64,000 bases of DNA. It comes from Lolium rigidum (taxonomy: Eukaryota; Streptophyta; Magnoliopsida; Poales; Poaceae). The DNA lies in the NCBI RefSeq assembly GCF_022539505.1, contig NC_061512.1, positions 152,565,962-152,629,961 of the forward strand, in the 5' to 3' direction. Both the position numbers and the translations under genes were made by a program. A model generated the notes under the pieces. The model was not told where the DNA came from. It searched no databases and worked only from the letters and a program-made list of their open reading frames with translations. Shown here one piece after another: positions 43,115 through 54,976 of the stretch. Every line of letters starts with the position of its first letter. Position 1 is the stretch's first letter.

Positions 43115-43480
43115 CGGCGGTCGGCGGCCCGGTCGGACCGGCCACGGCACCGGCCAGCCCGGTTCGGACCGGCTCGGCGCTTGTGCCATCCGGGCAGGAT
43201 CCAGTAAGGGGGGCAAGGCCTCCGGTCGCCGCCCGGTCTCCAGCCCGGTTTGGACCGGAGCATCCGGTCACCGTCCCGGTCGGACCGGGCTACCAACCGG
43301 CTGCCCCCGGCGCCAACCGGATTTCGCGCTTGTGCCATCCGGGCGCATTCCAATAAGCCCGAAGCTCCTCCGGTCAAGCTCCGGTCCACTGCTCCGGTTG
43401 AAACCGGCCGGCCCGGTCGGGAGCCCGGTCCGACCGGACTATGAACCGGACAGCCCGGCGCCAAACCCGGTCAACCGGAT
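43115..43480. repeat. CCGGTC/GACCGG motif array in the 5' LTR
   Basis: Dense, irregular CCGGTC, GACCGG, CCGGCC and CCCGG units occur upstream of the TATA box. The same array lies in the 3' LTR (about 53846-54210) and, shorter, at 50795-50875 and 51405-51535. CpG-rich LTR blocks are a known Sirevirus feature; a role as enhancer or methylation target is inference. Confidence 0.7.
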
Positions 43481-43536
43481 TCCTCGAAGAAAATCTGATG
43501 TGGCAAGTTGACCAACGGCCAGATTTTGAAGAACAC

Positions 43537-43544
43537 TATAAATA
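43537..43544 (+). promoter_or_regulatory. LTR TATA box (Sirevirus)
   Basis: TATAAATA follows the CCGGTC array and precedes a CT-rich start region (ctctctctcctactcc). The same site exists in the 3' LTR. Confidence 0.7.
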
Positions 43545-44242
43545 CCCCTTCTTCTACCTTGGAAGGGTTAGGCAACATACTATAAACTGTTCTTGAGCTC
43601 TCTCTCTCCTACTCCATTGCTAGAAACACCAAAAGCCTCAGATCTCCCTCCTCCTCCACCCAAACTCAAATCCCTCAGGGGAATCACTAGAGGAGGACCC
43701 GATCTACCGTTCTACCAAGCCAAATCTCATTCCCCCTTGTATTCATTGAGAAGCTTGCTTCCTAGGGTTCCTTGGAATCCCTAGGTGGGCAAGAGGAGTC
43801 CGGAAGCATCCGGGCTGTGGATTTGCTCCGGGCAAGATTGTGAAGGTTTGGAGGCTACCTCAAAGTCTACCACAAGTGAGTGAGCTATTCCTTCGTGGGA
43901 TAGGCTCCGGAGAATAGGGTGAGCCTTCGTGGCGCGGGGAATCCTTCGTGGGACCTCCACTCCTCCAAACGTGACGTACCTTGTTGCAAAGCAAGGGAAC
44001 ACGGGAATACATCCTCGTCTCCGCGTGCTATCGGTTATCTCTAACCGAACTCCTTACTTGTGATTTAAGCTGCTGTGAGAGCCTTCGTGCTTGAGTTAGT
44101 TGTATCCTCATATAGGTTGCTTCACCTAGTTTGCATTAGGCTCATCTTTATATTCCGCAAAGCCTAATATTGCAAAGAAAGAATTAAAATTTGTAGAAAC
44201 CTATTCACCCCCCTCTAGGTTTACCATCTCTATACTTTCAAT

Positions 44243-44257
44243 TGGTATCGAGCCTGG
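44243..44257 (+). other. Primer-binding site (Sirevirus)
   Basis: TGGTATCGAGCCTGG starts two bases after the 5' LTR and resembles the initiator-methionine tRNA complement (TGGTATCAGAGC type) used by most copia elements, with small differences. Confidence 0.75.
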
Positions 44258-44292
44258 ACTCTTATTAAGGGCTTCACCGCCTTAAGAGTGAG

Positions 44293-46909
44293 ATGGATAA
44301 ACTCTTCGAGGGTCTAGATGACGACTCTAACCTTTCGGTTAAAGAGATGAAATCTAGATTCTTGGCATATGATGCCGAGAAGAAGAAAAAGGAGGATGAG
44401 CTACAAAACCAAATGACGAAATGATCGTCATGCTTAAGAACCTAACCGCGGGTGGAACTCTTAGTGGGGCTTCGGCTTCTAAAGAACTCTACCATGAGGT
44501 TGACCATAACTATCCCAGAAACACTTCACCCATGCCTCATATAAACCATAGTGGGACCGTTCCCCATTACGATGGAACTCACTTTCCTCATTGGAAATCT
44601 GCTATGGAATCTCATATTCGCAGCTGCAGGTGTGGAGCTATGGGAGCTCATTGTTCATGGACATCGGGAGCCACAAGATCCTACTCGGTTGACCTCCACC
44701 GAGTTCTACAACCGTCAACTCAATGCATCCGCACGTGACAAGATTAGAAGTGGCATCAACCGCAAGCTTCTAGATCAAGTTGATGACATTGTCTCCGCTA
44801 AAGAGTTGTGGGATCGGATCGTAGTACTCCAAGAGGGAACCGATTTGATCCAATCATCTCTCTATGAGACCGCAAAGCAAGAGGCCTACCGAGTTCATGA
44901 TTCGAGATGGAGAATCCGTATTCGATGCCTATGCTAGGCTTGGTGCTCGAAAGTAAGGGTCAAGGGTCTTGGTGCTTGAGAAGTACAATGACGGATTCGA
45001 GATGAACGAAGCCTTCATAAAATCCAAGGTCATTGCTATGATTGCCGTCAAACAAGAAGACACCAACCTTGGACTCAACTTGCAAATCATGACCAAGAGT
45101 GCCGATCTCAACTCCGATGATCTAGTCTCCTATGTGGCCGCCAATGAAAACATGGCCAAAGCCGGAAAGAGGCTCAAGGCAATGAACCGTGTTGATGAAG
45201 CCTCACACAATCATGAAGCGTCACACAACCTTGCCCTCAAGGCTAGAGCTGACCATGGAGGAGAAGAAGAATATGAAATTGAAGAAGATGAGGAGATGAC
45301 TTCAACTAGTGACATCGTCACCGACTTTGCCTTCTTTGCCAAGAAGTACAAGGGAAAGTTTCCTACGCTTCTCAATGACAAGAAGAAGAAGAGAACTTGC
45401 TACAATTGTGATGAAGATAGCCACTTTGCAAATGAGTGCCCTTATGAGAAAAGGGTAGACAAGCCAAGATTCATCAAAGGGGTCAAGCCAAGATTGAAGC
45501 CAAACCCAATCAACGATCGATTCAAGAAGAACAAGGGAAGAGCTTTTGTTGGAGCCGAGTACTTGTCCGATGATGAGGAAGAAGATGAGGAGAAGGAGGC
45601 CGGGGTGGCCGGTTTGGCTTACTCCAAGCCCGGGTCACTCTTCACATATGACTACTCCAAGGACTACTCCACGGAGAATGATGTTGGTTCCTCCTTCATG
45701 GCAAGAATCACTCAAGAGGATGACTCCGATGACTCTTCCTCCTCTACAATCGTTGGCTCTTGTCTTATGGCAAGGGAAACCAAGGTAATGGAACCTCCAC
45801 CTTCCCTATCTAGTGTTCTTGATGATGAAAATGAAAATCAAGATGAACTAAATGTGCTTAAGGAACTTTACAATGTTAGATGCACCCTTCGTGGTAAAGC
45901 TCTTGTCAAGTTTGATTTCTTGATGGACTCTCTCAAAGAAAAGGATGAGTCCATTGAGGAATTAGAATATCAATTGGATGAAAAGGAACGGAGATTCAAT
46001 CTCCTAAGACAAGAGCTAAAAACCGAAAGGTGCATATCTCAAGGCCTTAAGCAACAAATTGAAACCTATGAACTTGATAAAGTTAAGGATCTAGAAACTA
46101 TTGATAGGGCTCAATCTTTGACTCAAGTGCTCCATTCCTCAAAGGAGGAACTTGAAGTTGCTCATGCTTCTCTCACTAGGGATCTTGACCACCTTGAAAG
46201 AGCTAACAAGCTTGTAAAGGATGAGCTCAAGAAACTTGGAGAGAACCATGACCTACTTCAAGAAACCTACATGAAAGCACTTGAATCAATGAAGGATCCC
46301 ATTGTTGTTGAAAAGCATGCTAGTCCCCCTACATCTTTTACTAGTGAGCATGCTAAGCTTGTTGAGGAACATGTTCGTTTACAAGAGGAACTCTCTTTGC
46401 ATGTTGAGACCAATGCATATCTTGAATCCTTGGTGACTAAATATGGTCTCGACTATCATCCTAATGAATCCTCTTGTGAGCATGCATCTATTCTTGAGGA
46501 AAATGTTAGGTTAACAAAGGAACTTGCAAAGTTCACCACCGCCAAGAACAAGATGGGATTGGATGACCTCTTGAGTAAGCAAAGGTCAAACAATCAAAAG
46601 TATGGACTTGGATATGTTCCCAAGTCTCACAAGAAGAACAACTACAAGAAGGAGAAACCCGCTCAAGATAAGAACAAGAAGGTCACTAACTATGGCAAAG
46701 CCTCAAAGGGCAAAGCCACTAGTGGTGACCGCACGGGGCCAAACGATCACTATGCATTATTTGTTGATTATTATGGTGATGTCTATGCTAACTATGTTGG
46801 CCCTCCTAATGGCTATGCTTATAGAGGGTACTCAATTTGGGTACCAAAAGATATTGTTGCCATTGCAAAGGAACCCATTAATCGATGGGTTCCTAAATCC
46901 TCTACTTGA
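44293..46909 (+). pseudogene. Sirevirus gag, frame-broken
   Basis: Capsid/nucleocapsid precursor. Start ATG at 44293 (MDKLFEGLDDDSNLS), broken at 44424. The core continues in another frame (HYDGTHFPHWKSAMESHI near 44560), shifts again near 44625 (LWDRIVVLQEGTD near 44808), and a long frame runs 44969-46909 (646 codons). That frame has a CCHC zinc knuckle, CYNCDEDSHFANEC, at about 45398-45439, an acidic region (45545-45720), and a long coiled-coil-like segment (about 45830-46560). The last part is basic (KKNNYKKEKPAQDKNKK) and ends VPKSST. The extended coiled-coil Gag is a Sirevirus trait. About three one-base breaks prevent a full product. Confidence 0.82.
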
Positions 46910-46917
46910 TTTTGTAG

Positions 46918-49900
46918 GGGTATTCCTCAGGTGGTCCAAAATGGGTGTTTGATAGTGGATGCACCAATCATATGACCGGAGGAAAAGGTGTGCTTGATCA
47001 ATTCATTGAAGATATCAACAAGAAGTCAAGCATTACCTTTGGTGACAACTCAAAGGGAAAGGTACTTGGGTATGGCAAGGTAGCAATCTCTAAGGACTTG
47101 TGCCTTGAGACGGTTATGCTTGTTGAACACCTTGGCTATAACTTACTTTCTATATATCATCTTGCCGATGCCGGTTACAATTCATATTTCACTAAATATT
47201 ATGTGCAAGTCTTTAGGAGTGACAATCTCAAATTGGTCCTTGTTGGATTTGTGGAGAACAACCTTTACGTGGTTGACCTCTCGAAAGAGAGCCCCTCCTT
47301 CTCCACATGTCTAATGGCGGCCAAGCATGACGAAGGTTGGTTGTGGCATCGCCGCCTTGGTCATGTTAACATGAGGAATCTTAAGCAACTCCTAAAGGGT
47401 GAGCATATTGTGGGACTAACCGGCGTTTCTTTTGAGAAAGATCGTGTTTGTAGCGCATGTGTAGCCGGAAAGCAACTCAAGAAGAAGCATCCCATCAAGA
47501 GTATTGTTTCCACATCTAGGCCTTTGGAGCTCCTTCATTTGGATCTCTTTGGGCCATCACATTATGATACTCTTGGTGGGAGCAAGTATGGACTTGTCAT
47601 TGTTGATGATTACTCAAGATACTCTTGGGTCTTTCTCCTCAAGACTAAGGACGAGACCCATAGAGAGTTCATCACCTTCGCCAAGAAAGCTCAACGTATG
47701 TATGAATCCGAGATCAAGGCAATTAGGACCGACAATGGCACCGAGTTCAAGAACTACACTATGCAAGAGTTTGTTGATGATGAGGGCATCAAGCATGAGT
47801 TTTCGGCGCCATACACCCCTCAACAAAACGGTGTTGTTGAAAGGAAGAACCGGACTATCATTGAGATGGCAAGAACCATGTTGAGTGAATTCAACTCACC
47901 CCACAACTTTTGGGGAGAAGCCATCTCTACGGCCGTCCACTACTCCAACCGGCTCTTCCTCCAGTCCCCTCCACAACAAAACCCCATACGAGCTCCTTAC
48001 CGGTAACAAGCCTAATGTCACATATATTCGTGTCTTTGGATGCAAATGCCTTGTTAAGAACAACAAAGGAAAGCTCGGTAAATTTGAAACTAGAACCATA
48101 GAGGGTATATTTGTTGGATATGCGGAGAACTCTCACGCCTATAGATACTACAACCGATCCTCCGGGACCATTGAAGTATCTTGTGATGTGGTGTTCTTGG
48201 AGGATAATGGCTCCCAAGTGGAGCAAGTTGTTCCATGTGTTGCGGGTAATGATGATGATCCATCTAGTGCCATCAAGCATATGGGCATTGGACACATCCG
48301 GCCCATGGAGGTTCATAATGATGATCAAGATGATGGAGTAGATGTTTCAAGCACGCCACAAGTGGAGCCTAGCTCAACTCAAGCCGAACCATCATGTGCA
48401 ACTCAAGAACCATCCTCTACTCAAGATGAGTCACAATCCGAAGAACAAGAAGAAGATCCTCATTCCATGGAGCAAGATCATGATGACGATCAAGAAACAT
48501 CCTCAACTCATGATCAAGCTCAAATGGTCCCTCATGATCAAGTACTAGCAAGAGATGAATTCATTGATCATGAAGGAACCGTTCGGAAGATCAAGGCCGC
48601 TACAAGGGCAAGCGACATGAAAGTGGATCAAGTCCTTGGTAGCATCTCAAGAGGAGTGGTAACTCGTAGACACCATGCATTACTTATCACTTATTGTCAA
48701 CATCATGCTTTTGTGTCTAGTTTTGAACCACTCAAGGTACATGAAGCCTTGGTCGATCCGGATTGGGTAATTGCCATGCAAGAAGAATTGGAGTGTTTCA
48801 CTCGGAATGAAGTATGGTCTCTAGTTGAGAGACCCAAGGATCATCGCATCAATGTCATAGGGACCAAATGGGTATTCAAGAACAAGCAAGATGAGAATGG
48901 CATTGTTATACGAAACAAAGCAAGGTTAGTGGCGCAAGGGTTTGCTCAAATAGAAGGTATGGATTTTGAGGATACCTTTGCGCCGGTAGCCCGTCTTGAA
49001 GCTATTCGTCTTTTGCTTGCATTTGCATCTTTCCACAATTTCAAATTATATCAAATGGATGTGAAAAGTGCATTTTTGAATGGTCCCCTAAAAGAAACCG
49101 CATATGTGGCACAACCCCGGGTTTCGAAGACCCATGCCGACCCAACCACGTGTATTTACTCCATAAGGCACTCTACGGTCTCAAGCAAGCTCCACGTGCT
49201 TGGTATGAGTTCCTTAGGGATTTCTTACTACATGATGGGTTTTGCATGGGTACGGTCGATTCCACCCTTTTCACCAAGCGGGTTAAAGGGGGTGGCCTCT
49301 TTATATGTCAAATATATGTTGATGATATTATCTTTGGTGGAACTAACCCCAATCATAACAAAGCTTTTGAGCTATTGATGACTAGGAAATTTGAGATGTC
49401 CATGATGGGAGAGTTGAAGTTCTTTCTAGGCTTCCAAGTGAGGCAACTTGCAAAAGGCACCTTCATCTCTCAAGAAAAATATGTGAAGGACATGCTCAAG
49501 AAATTCAACATGACCAATGCGAGTCCAATGAAGACACCCATGCCCGTAAAGGGGCAACTTGGTTCATGTGACGGTGAGAAGGATGTGGACATAAAGGTAT
49601 ACCGCTCCATGATAGGATCCTTGCTCTACCTTTGTGCCTCTAGGCCGGATATCATGCTAAGTGTAGGGATGTGTGCTCGTTTTCAATCCGCTCCCAAGGA
49701 GAGCCATTTAGTGGCGGTCAAACGGATACTAAGATACCTTGTTCTCACTCCTACTCTCGGGCTATGGTATCCAAAGGGGTCAACCTTTGAACTCATTGGC
49801 TATTCGGATTCCGATTGGGCCGGTGATAAGGTTGATCGGAAGTCTACCTCCGGGGCTTGCCAATTTATTGGCCGGTCATTGGTGAGTTGGTCATCCAAGA

Positions 49901-50268
49901 AACAAAACTCCACCGCCCTATCCACCGCCGAAGCCGAATACATATCCGCGGCATCTTGTTGCACTCAATTGTTATGGATGAAGCAAACCTTGAAAGACTA
50001 TGGTGTGTCTCTTGGTACGGTGCCTCTTCTTTGTGACAATGAAAGTGCAATAAAGATCGCCAACAACCCGGTTCAACATTGTCGCACCAAACATATTGAC
50101 ATTCGCCATCACTTCCTACGTGATCATGTTGCCAATAAGGATATTGATCTCACTCATGTGGGAACAACCTACCAATTGGCGGATATTTTCACTAAGCCTT
50201 TGGATGAAGCCCGCTTTGTTAACTTGAGAGGAGAACTTGGTATTCTTGATCCTAAAAACTTGGATTGA
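46918..50268 (+). pseudogene. Sirevirus pol: protease, integrase, RT, RNase H
   Basis: Copia-order polyprotein. It lies in a different frame from gag, beginning after TAG at 46915-46917. Protease: WVFDSGCTNHMTGG at 46942. Integrase: HHCC finger from WLWHRRLGHVN (near 47338) to CSACVAGKQ (near 47453), then LDLFGP, IRTDNGTEFKN (near 47722) and PQQNGVVERKNR (near 47817). A frame break lies near 47960. Reverse transcriptase: from [12 protein letters not shown] near 48760, AFLNGPL near 49070, break near 49120, then [13 protein letters not shown] near 49303. RNase H: SDSDWAGD near 49805 and STAEAEYISA near 49921, ending LDPKNLD. All catalytic motifs are present; only two one-base breaks interrupt pol. 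Confidence 0.88.
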
Positions 50269-50794
50269 TTAACTTCTTGCACTATATTCTTGCATTTATC
50301 TTGCTATCTAGCTTAGAGGCATAGCACATATGGGGATAGTCATCTTACCATGTCTTGGTATGATGCATACCTATGTGTGCAACATAAATAGACCCAATGT
50401 CATTATATGGACCCAAGCATGTCTCTTCGCGGTCACATGACATTTGCGCTTTCACATAGGGGAGTAATCCCCCGCCCCTCATTGAGCCTTCATTACAACT
50501 TGATTTGACTATATAAGGCCAAATGATCTTATTGCCAAAACTATTTCAAAATGCTTTTATGATTCTTGATATACTTCGAATCATGCCCATTGTAGCTATT
50601 TGTATCTTGTTTGCATTTTCACTCCAATGGGTATGCCTAGAGAACTTTGTGTTTTCCCACCCCATGTCTATGCTCATCTCATCATCGTCTATCTATCTAT
50701 ATGTACATGTCATCATCTGAGCATTCATACACATTTACACAAAGAATAGGGGCAAAAAGAGGCAAAACTAGACAAAACTGGGCACAAATGCCCT

Positions 50795-51157
50795 GGCCGG
50801 TCTACGGCCGGTTGGACCGGCCTTTGCGCCGGGCCAGCCGGCCCCAGCCCGGTCGGCCGGGCGCCCGACCGGCCGCGCGACCTGTTATGTTTTTGAGGGG
50901 GTTACCCCTTGGGGTCATCTTCCTCATTCTTCCCCAACTCCCACACCACCATGGCCGGCGCCCCCAACACCTCCATCAAGATCTAGGCACTTCCCACCAC
51001 AAGAACTTCCCCAAACTCCACCACACTATAGATCGGGGCCCTTGGAACATCTCCACCGAAGGATTTGGTCCCTCTCCAACTAGTTTGGGAATTTTTGGAG
51101 TTCTTGGTTTTGAAGCCCTACCTTGTGTTCTTCTTGCTCCCTTGACCAAGAAGGACA
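50795..51157. other. CCGG-rich leader of the third ORF
   Basis: Between pol and the third ORF. 50795-50875 has a CCGGTC/CCGGCC array like that of the LTR, followed by accaccatggccgg... and a CT-rich stretch before ATG at 51158. It could act as an internal promoter or as part of a spliced leader; this is inferred from likeness to the LTR. Confidence 0.45.
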
Positions 51158-53160
51158 ATGTCTTCGGGTAATGTACTCTCCTTTCCTCCCTATTCTCTAG
51201 TCCTCCTCACACATTGCAAGATCTTGCCAAAATTTGAGGACATCTTAGGGTTAGGGTTAGGGTTTGCAAGTCCTCATGCCTTTAGAGTGCCTCTCACCAC
51301 AAAGCACATACTCCACTCTATTGCTATAACATGTACCCAAGTTTTTCGAGTTTTTGCATGAATTTGTGGTAGAAAATCTGGGCAAACATCACAAATCATC
51401 ACCACCCGGTTCACAGCCCGGTCAACCGGCCATTCAACCGGCCGTTCCGGCGCGCGGCCCGGTCAACCGGATTCTCGACCGGCTCGCCCGGTCTGCAGTC
51501 CGGTCGGACCGGCCTGTGCGCCGGCCTGCCCAGTTTTTCGCACAATCTCATCAATACACTTGGATATATGCTATGCTTTCTGGTTCCTCCCTCATTGATG
51601 ACATGTACACTTACCTCTTTGCTATCCTCGCTCTATTTTGCTGATTCACAGGTGATGAATGGACTGATGAGGACCGTGGCACTGTTGCCAAGCGAGGGAG
51701 GCACTCAGGGGTTTCACCTCGGCGCTCTACTGGTCGTGCTCCTCAGACTGCTGGTGGCAGCTCAGCTGGAGGCCGCACCAAGAACACTGGCCAGAGGAGG
51801 AAAGATAAGCACGCTGCACAAGAAGGTGATGAGGAATTGCCAAACTTCAATGTTGGCGAGGTCCATATTGGTGCATGGAAAAGGCTTCGAGAAACCAATC
51901 ACTATCGCTTTGAGGCCCCCACTTACACCGGGAGTGACAAGTTCTTCTGGACCAAGAGTCAGCAAAGGATGTGGCTTGAGTTCTATGACTCCCGAGAGCA
52001 CATGAAGCATGGCACCATTGTTATGCCCAAGGCTGTCAAGGGTGTTATTGAGATGCATGCAGCCACCACATATCGGTTTGTGGTTGAGACTTTGAAGAAC
52101 ATGGGGCTGTATGAGCTTGTATGTCTGACGCCTTCGATGGATGCTATTGCCCAACCTTGGTAAGGCAATTCCATCGCACTGAGTGTACTTCCATGATGAT
52201 CCAGCTCGTACCATGACATGGATGACAGGCAAAGACAAGTACTCCTGCAACTATCTTGACTTATGTGATGCCCTTGGGTTTGGTGGAGGTCGTGCTCATG
52301 GTTTCAAGCTTCACTCTCGGCAGAAGTTCAACAAAGGAGACATTGCTTTCTGCTATCCTCGGGAGCCCACCGCTCGTCCTCCCACCATATACGGCATGTT
52401 CTACTCCTATCTCCTGCTTGCCAAGCTATTCGGAGAGTCTCTCATCGGCAAGTCGGGCGATACAAGTGAATGCCGAGGATATCACTTGAACTTGATGTAC
52501 TACGCAACCACGAGCACCGGCGACGCATTGATGGATGTGATCTCATCTACTCGAGGCTGAGGAGATGTGTTCGCGACGAGGATGACCCCGAACTATGCTC
52601 AATACATCCAGCTCCTCATCAACAAGGTTGTGCCTGCTCCTCTCAATACGCATGGTGAACGGGTCAGGATGGAAGCATTCAAGGTTCCTGTCCAAGGTAA
52701 TAGACCGGATGTCCCCGACATGACACCTCCTGAGCGCCGGTCCAAGGAACAACATGACCCTACTAGCTCCCGCTTCACTCAGCGCCCGCAGCATGGTATC
52801 TCTCGGTTCTTCTCCTCCATGTGGCAGATGTGCAAGAACTCTAATGATGTTGCACATCAAAGCCTTGCTATGACCCAAGAGACGAGAAGGCGCCAGAATG
52901 AGTACATGGCCACTCGGAATATCACTTTTCCTCCTCCTGGCCCTGAGTTGGAGCCTGTTCATGCACCTAACTGGGAGATGCCTCCTCTCACTGATCAGAT
53001 GTTCCAGAACTTTGATCCTACATGGTACGGGTTTGGTGGTCCTCCTCCTCCTCAGCCTCCTCAGCCTACTGATGATGATGATGATGAAGACGATGCTGGT
53101 GCTTCTGATACGCGTGATGATGGCGAGAGCTCATACTCCGCTGGGCATGAGATCTTCTGA
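51158..53160 (+). CDS. Third ORF of the Sirevirus, spliced, function unknown
   Basis: Exon 1 is 51158-51167 (ATG TCT TCG G). The intron is 51168-51651 (GTAATG to TTCACAG). Exon 2 runs from 51652 and joins in frame (MSSG-GDEWTDEDRG). The N-terminus is Arg/Ser-rich and basic (RRKDKH). A central domain of about 250 residues includes HIGAWKRLRETNHYRFEAP, TWMTGKDKYSCNYLDLCDAL and YGMFYSYLLLAKLF. The C-terminus is Pro-rich then acidic, ending SAGHEIF. Frame changes lie near 52155-52185 and one stop at 52558. No signal peptide or membrane segment is seen, so the position is that of a Sirevirus env-like ORF but the protein does not look like an envelope. The central pattern recalls ORFs of unknown role in other plant retroelements (inference). 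Confidence 0.62.
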
Positions 53161-53655
53161 TGGGTGCGCTAGCATCTCTCCTCTTTTTCTTCGCCTTTTT
53201 GGTGTTCCGATGCCAAAGGGGGAGAAGAGAGTAGAGTCTAGGATGGTTTCACGGGGTGTTGCCACAAGCCATGGGAGTTGCTTTATTTGGATTTTATATG
53301 GCTTGTGCTTGTTTACTTTGAGTTCTCCAAGAACCATTTGCTATTTCCAATAATTCGTGTATGGATGTGTATGGACGACTATTATGTGTGCTACTCTATG
53401 TTAGGATGATTATGTGTGCTATGCTTATATATCTTGATATGCACATGTCCATACCATGCTTGTTTCCTAAAGATATTGGGGGAGCTTCTCATATTTCACA
53501 AATGGTGCATTTTGCATTCAAACGCAAATTCTCCAAGTGCACTCATTATGGGGGAGCTTTCGTAATATCTTATATGGAATCAAGGTTTAGAGCTTATCAT
53601 AATATCTATTTGTGACTCTAGCTCGGTTTGTCATCGTATACCAAAAAGGGGAGAT
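53161..53655 (+). other. 3' untranslated region and polypurine tract of the Sirevirus
   Basis: No ORF with a domain. It ends CAAAAAGGGGAGAT just before the 3' LTR: a polypurine tract priming plus-strand DNA. Purine runs also occur at 53216-53245 (aaagggggagaagagagtag) and 53547-53556 (atgggggagc), which could be secondary tracts. Confidence 0.6.
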
Positions 53656-54976
53656 TGTAAGGGTATTTTACCCTTATCCATTATTTTGGTAACAATGACA
53701 CCGTGCTAGTGTATTTGGACTAATACTTTGCTACAAGATGATTCCCAGGTATTAGCCAAAGAGGTATAAAGGTGTATCAATGGAAGAAGAAGGCAATGGA
53801 GACCCCCCCAATTCGACGAAAGAATCAACAGGATTTTCCTGTGTCTGGCCGGTCAGCGGCCCGGTCGGACCGGCCACGGCACCGGCCAGCCCGGTTCGGA
53901 CCGGCTCTGGCGCTTGTGCCATCCGGGCAGGATCCAGTAAAGGGGGGCAAGGCCTCCGGTCGCCGCCCGGTCTCCAGCCCGGTTTGGACCGGAGCATCCG
54001 GTCACCGTCCCGGTCGGACCGGGCTACCAACCGGCTGCCCCGGCGCCAACCGGATTTCGCGCTTGTGCCATCCGGGCGCATTCCAGTAAGCCCAGAAGCT
54101 CCTCCGGTCAAGCTCCGGTCCCTGCTCCGGTTGAAACCGGCCGGCCCGGTCGAGAGCCCGGTCTGACCGGACTATGAACCGGACAGCCCGGCGCCAAACC
54201 CGGTCAACCGGATTCCTCGAAGAAAATCTGATGTGGCAAGTTGACCAACGGCCAGATTTTGAAGAACACTATAAATACCCCTTCTTCTACCTTGGAAGGG
54301 TTAGGCAACATACTATAAAGCTGTTCTTGAGCTCTCTCTCTCCTACTCCATTGCTAGAAACACCAAAAGCCTCGGATCTCCCTCCTCCTCCACCCAAACT
54401 CAAATCCCTCAGGGGAATCACTAGAGGAGGACCCGATCTACCGTTCTACCAAGCCAAATCTCATTCCCCCTTGTATTCATTGAGAAGCTTGCTTCCTAGG
54501 GTTCCTTGGAATCCCTAGGTGGGCAAGAAGGAGTCCGGAAGCATCCGGGCTGTGGATTTGCTCCGGGCAAGATTGTGAAGGTTTGGAGGCTACCTCAAAG
54601 TCTACCACAAGTGAGTGAGCTATTCCTTCGTGGGATAGGCTCCGGAGAATAGGGTGAGCCTTCGTGGCGCGGGGAATCCTTCGTGGGACCTCCACTCCTC
54701 CAAACGTGACGTACCTTGTTGCAAAGCAAGGGAACACGGGAATACATCCTCGTCTCCGCGTGCTATCGGTTATCTCTAACCGAACTCCTTACTTGTGATT
54801 TAACTGCCTGTGAGAGCCTTCGTGCTTGAGTTAGTTGTATCCTCATATAGGTTGCTTCACCTAGTTTGCATTAGGCTCATCTTTATATTCCGCAAAGCCT
54901 AATATTGCAAAGAAAGAATTAAAATTTGTAGAAACCTATTCACCCCCCCTCTAGGTTTACCATCTCTATACTTTCA
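53656..54976 (+). repeat. 3' LTR of the Sirevirus
   Basis: 1321 bp, TGTAAGGG...ACTTTCA, followed by the CTACC duplication. It differs from the 5' LTR by a few substitutions and single-base gaps, many in C or G runs. Confidence 0.95.

Larger units (their letters stand above)
42925..44240 (+). repeat. 5' LTR of the Sirevirus
   Basis: It starts TGTAAGGGTATTTTACCCTT (an inverted repeat, AAGGGTA/TACCCTT) and ends TATACTTTCA. A CCGGTC-rich block lies at about 43115-43480 and a TATA box at 43537. ORFs inside it are by-products of the GC-rich repeats. Confidence 0.95.
42925..54976 (+). mobile_element. Ty1/copia retrotransposon of Sirevirus type, 12.05 kb
   Basis: It has near-identical LTRs of 1316 and 1321 bp, perfect CTACC duplications, an iMet-type primer-binding site, long gag with zinc knuckle and coiled coil, copia-order pol (PR-INT-RT-RH), a third spliced ORF, and a polypurine tract. 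The long gag, SIRE/Opie-like integrase and GC-rich LTRs place it with Sireviruses. By eye the LTRs differ at about 8-10 sites plus a similar number of one-base gaps; substitutions alone suggest roughly 0.3 million years at 1.3e-8. It is the youngest datable insertion here, yet gag and pol carry several frame breaks. Confidence 0.93.

Noticed and set aside
43041..43511. 156-codon ORF in the 5' LTR and its partner in the 3' LTR (about 53772-54166)
   Set aside because: They lie in CCGGTC arrays, differ in frame between the two LTRs because of one-base gaps, and have only Pro/Gly/Arg-rich low-complexity content.
51158..53160. Envelope protein as the identity of the third Sirevirus ORF
   Set aside because: The position fits, but I see no signal peptide, membrane helix or fusion-like segment.
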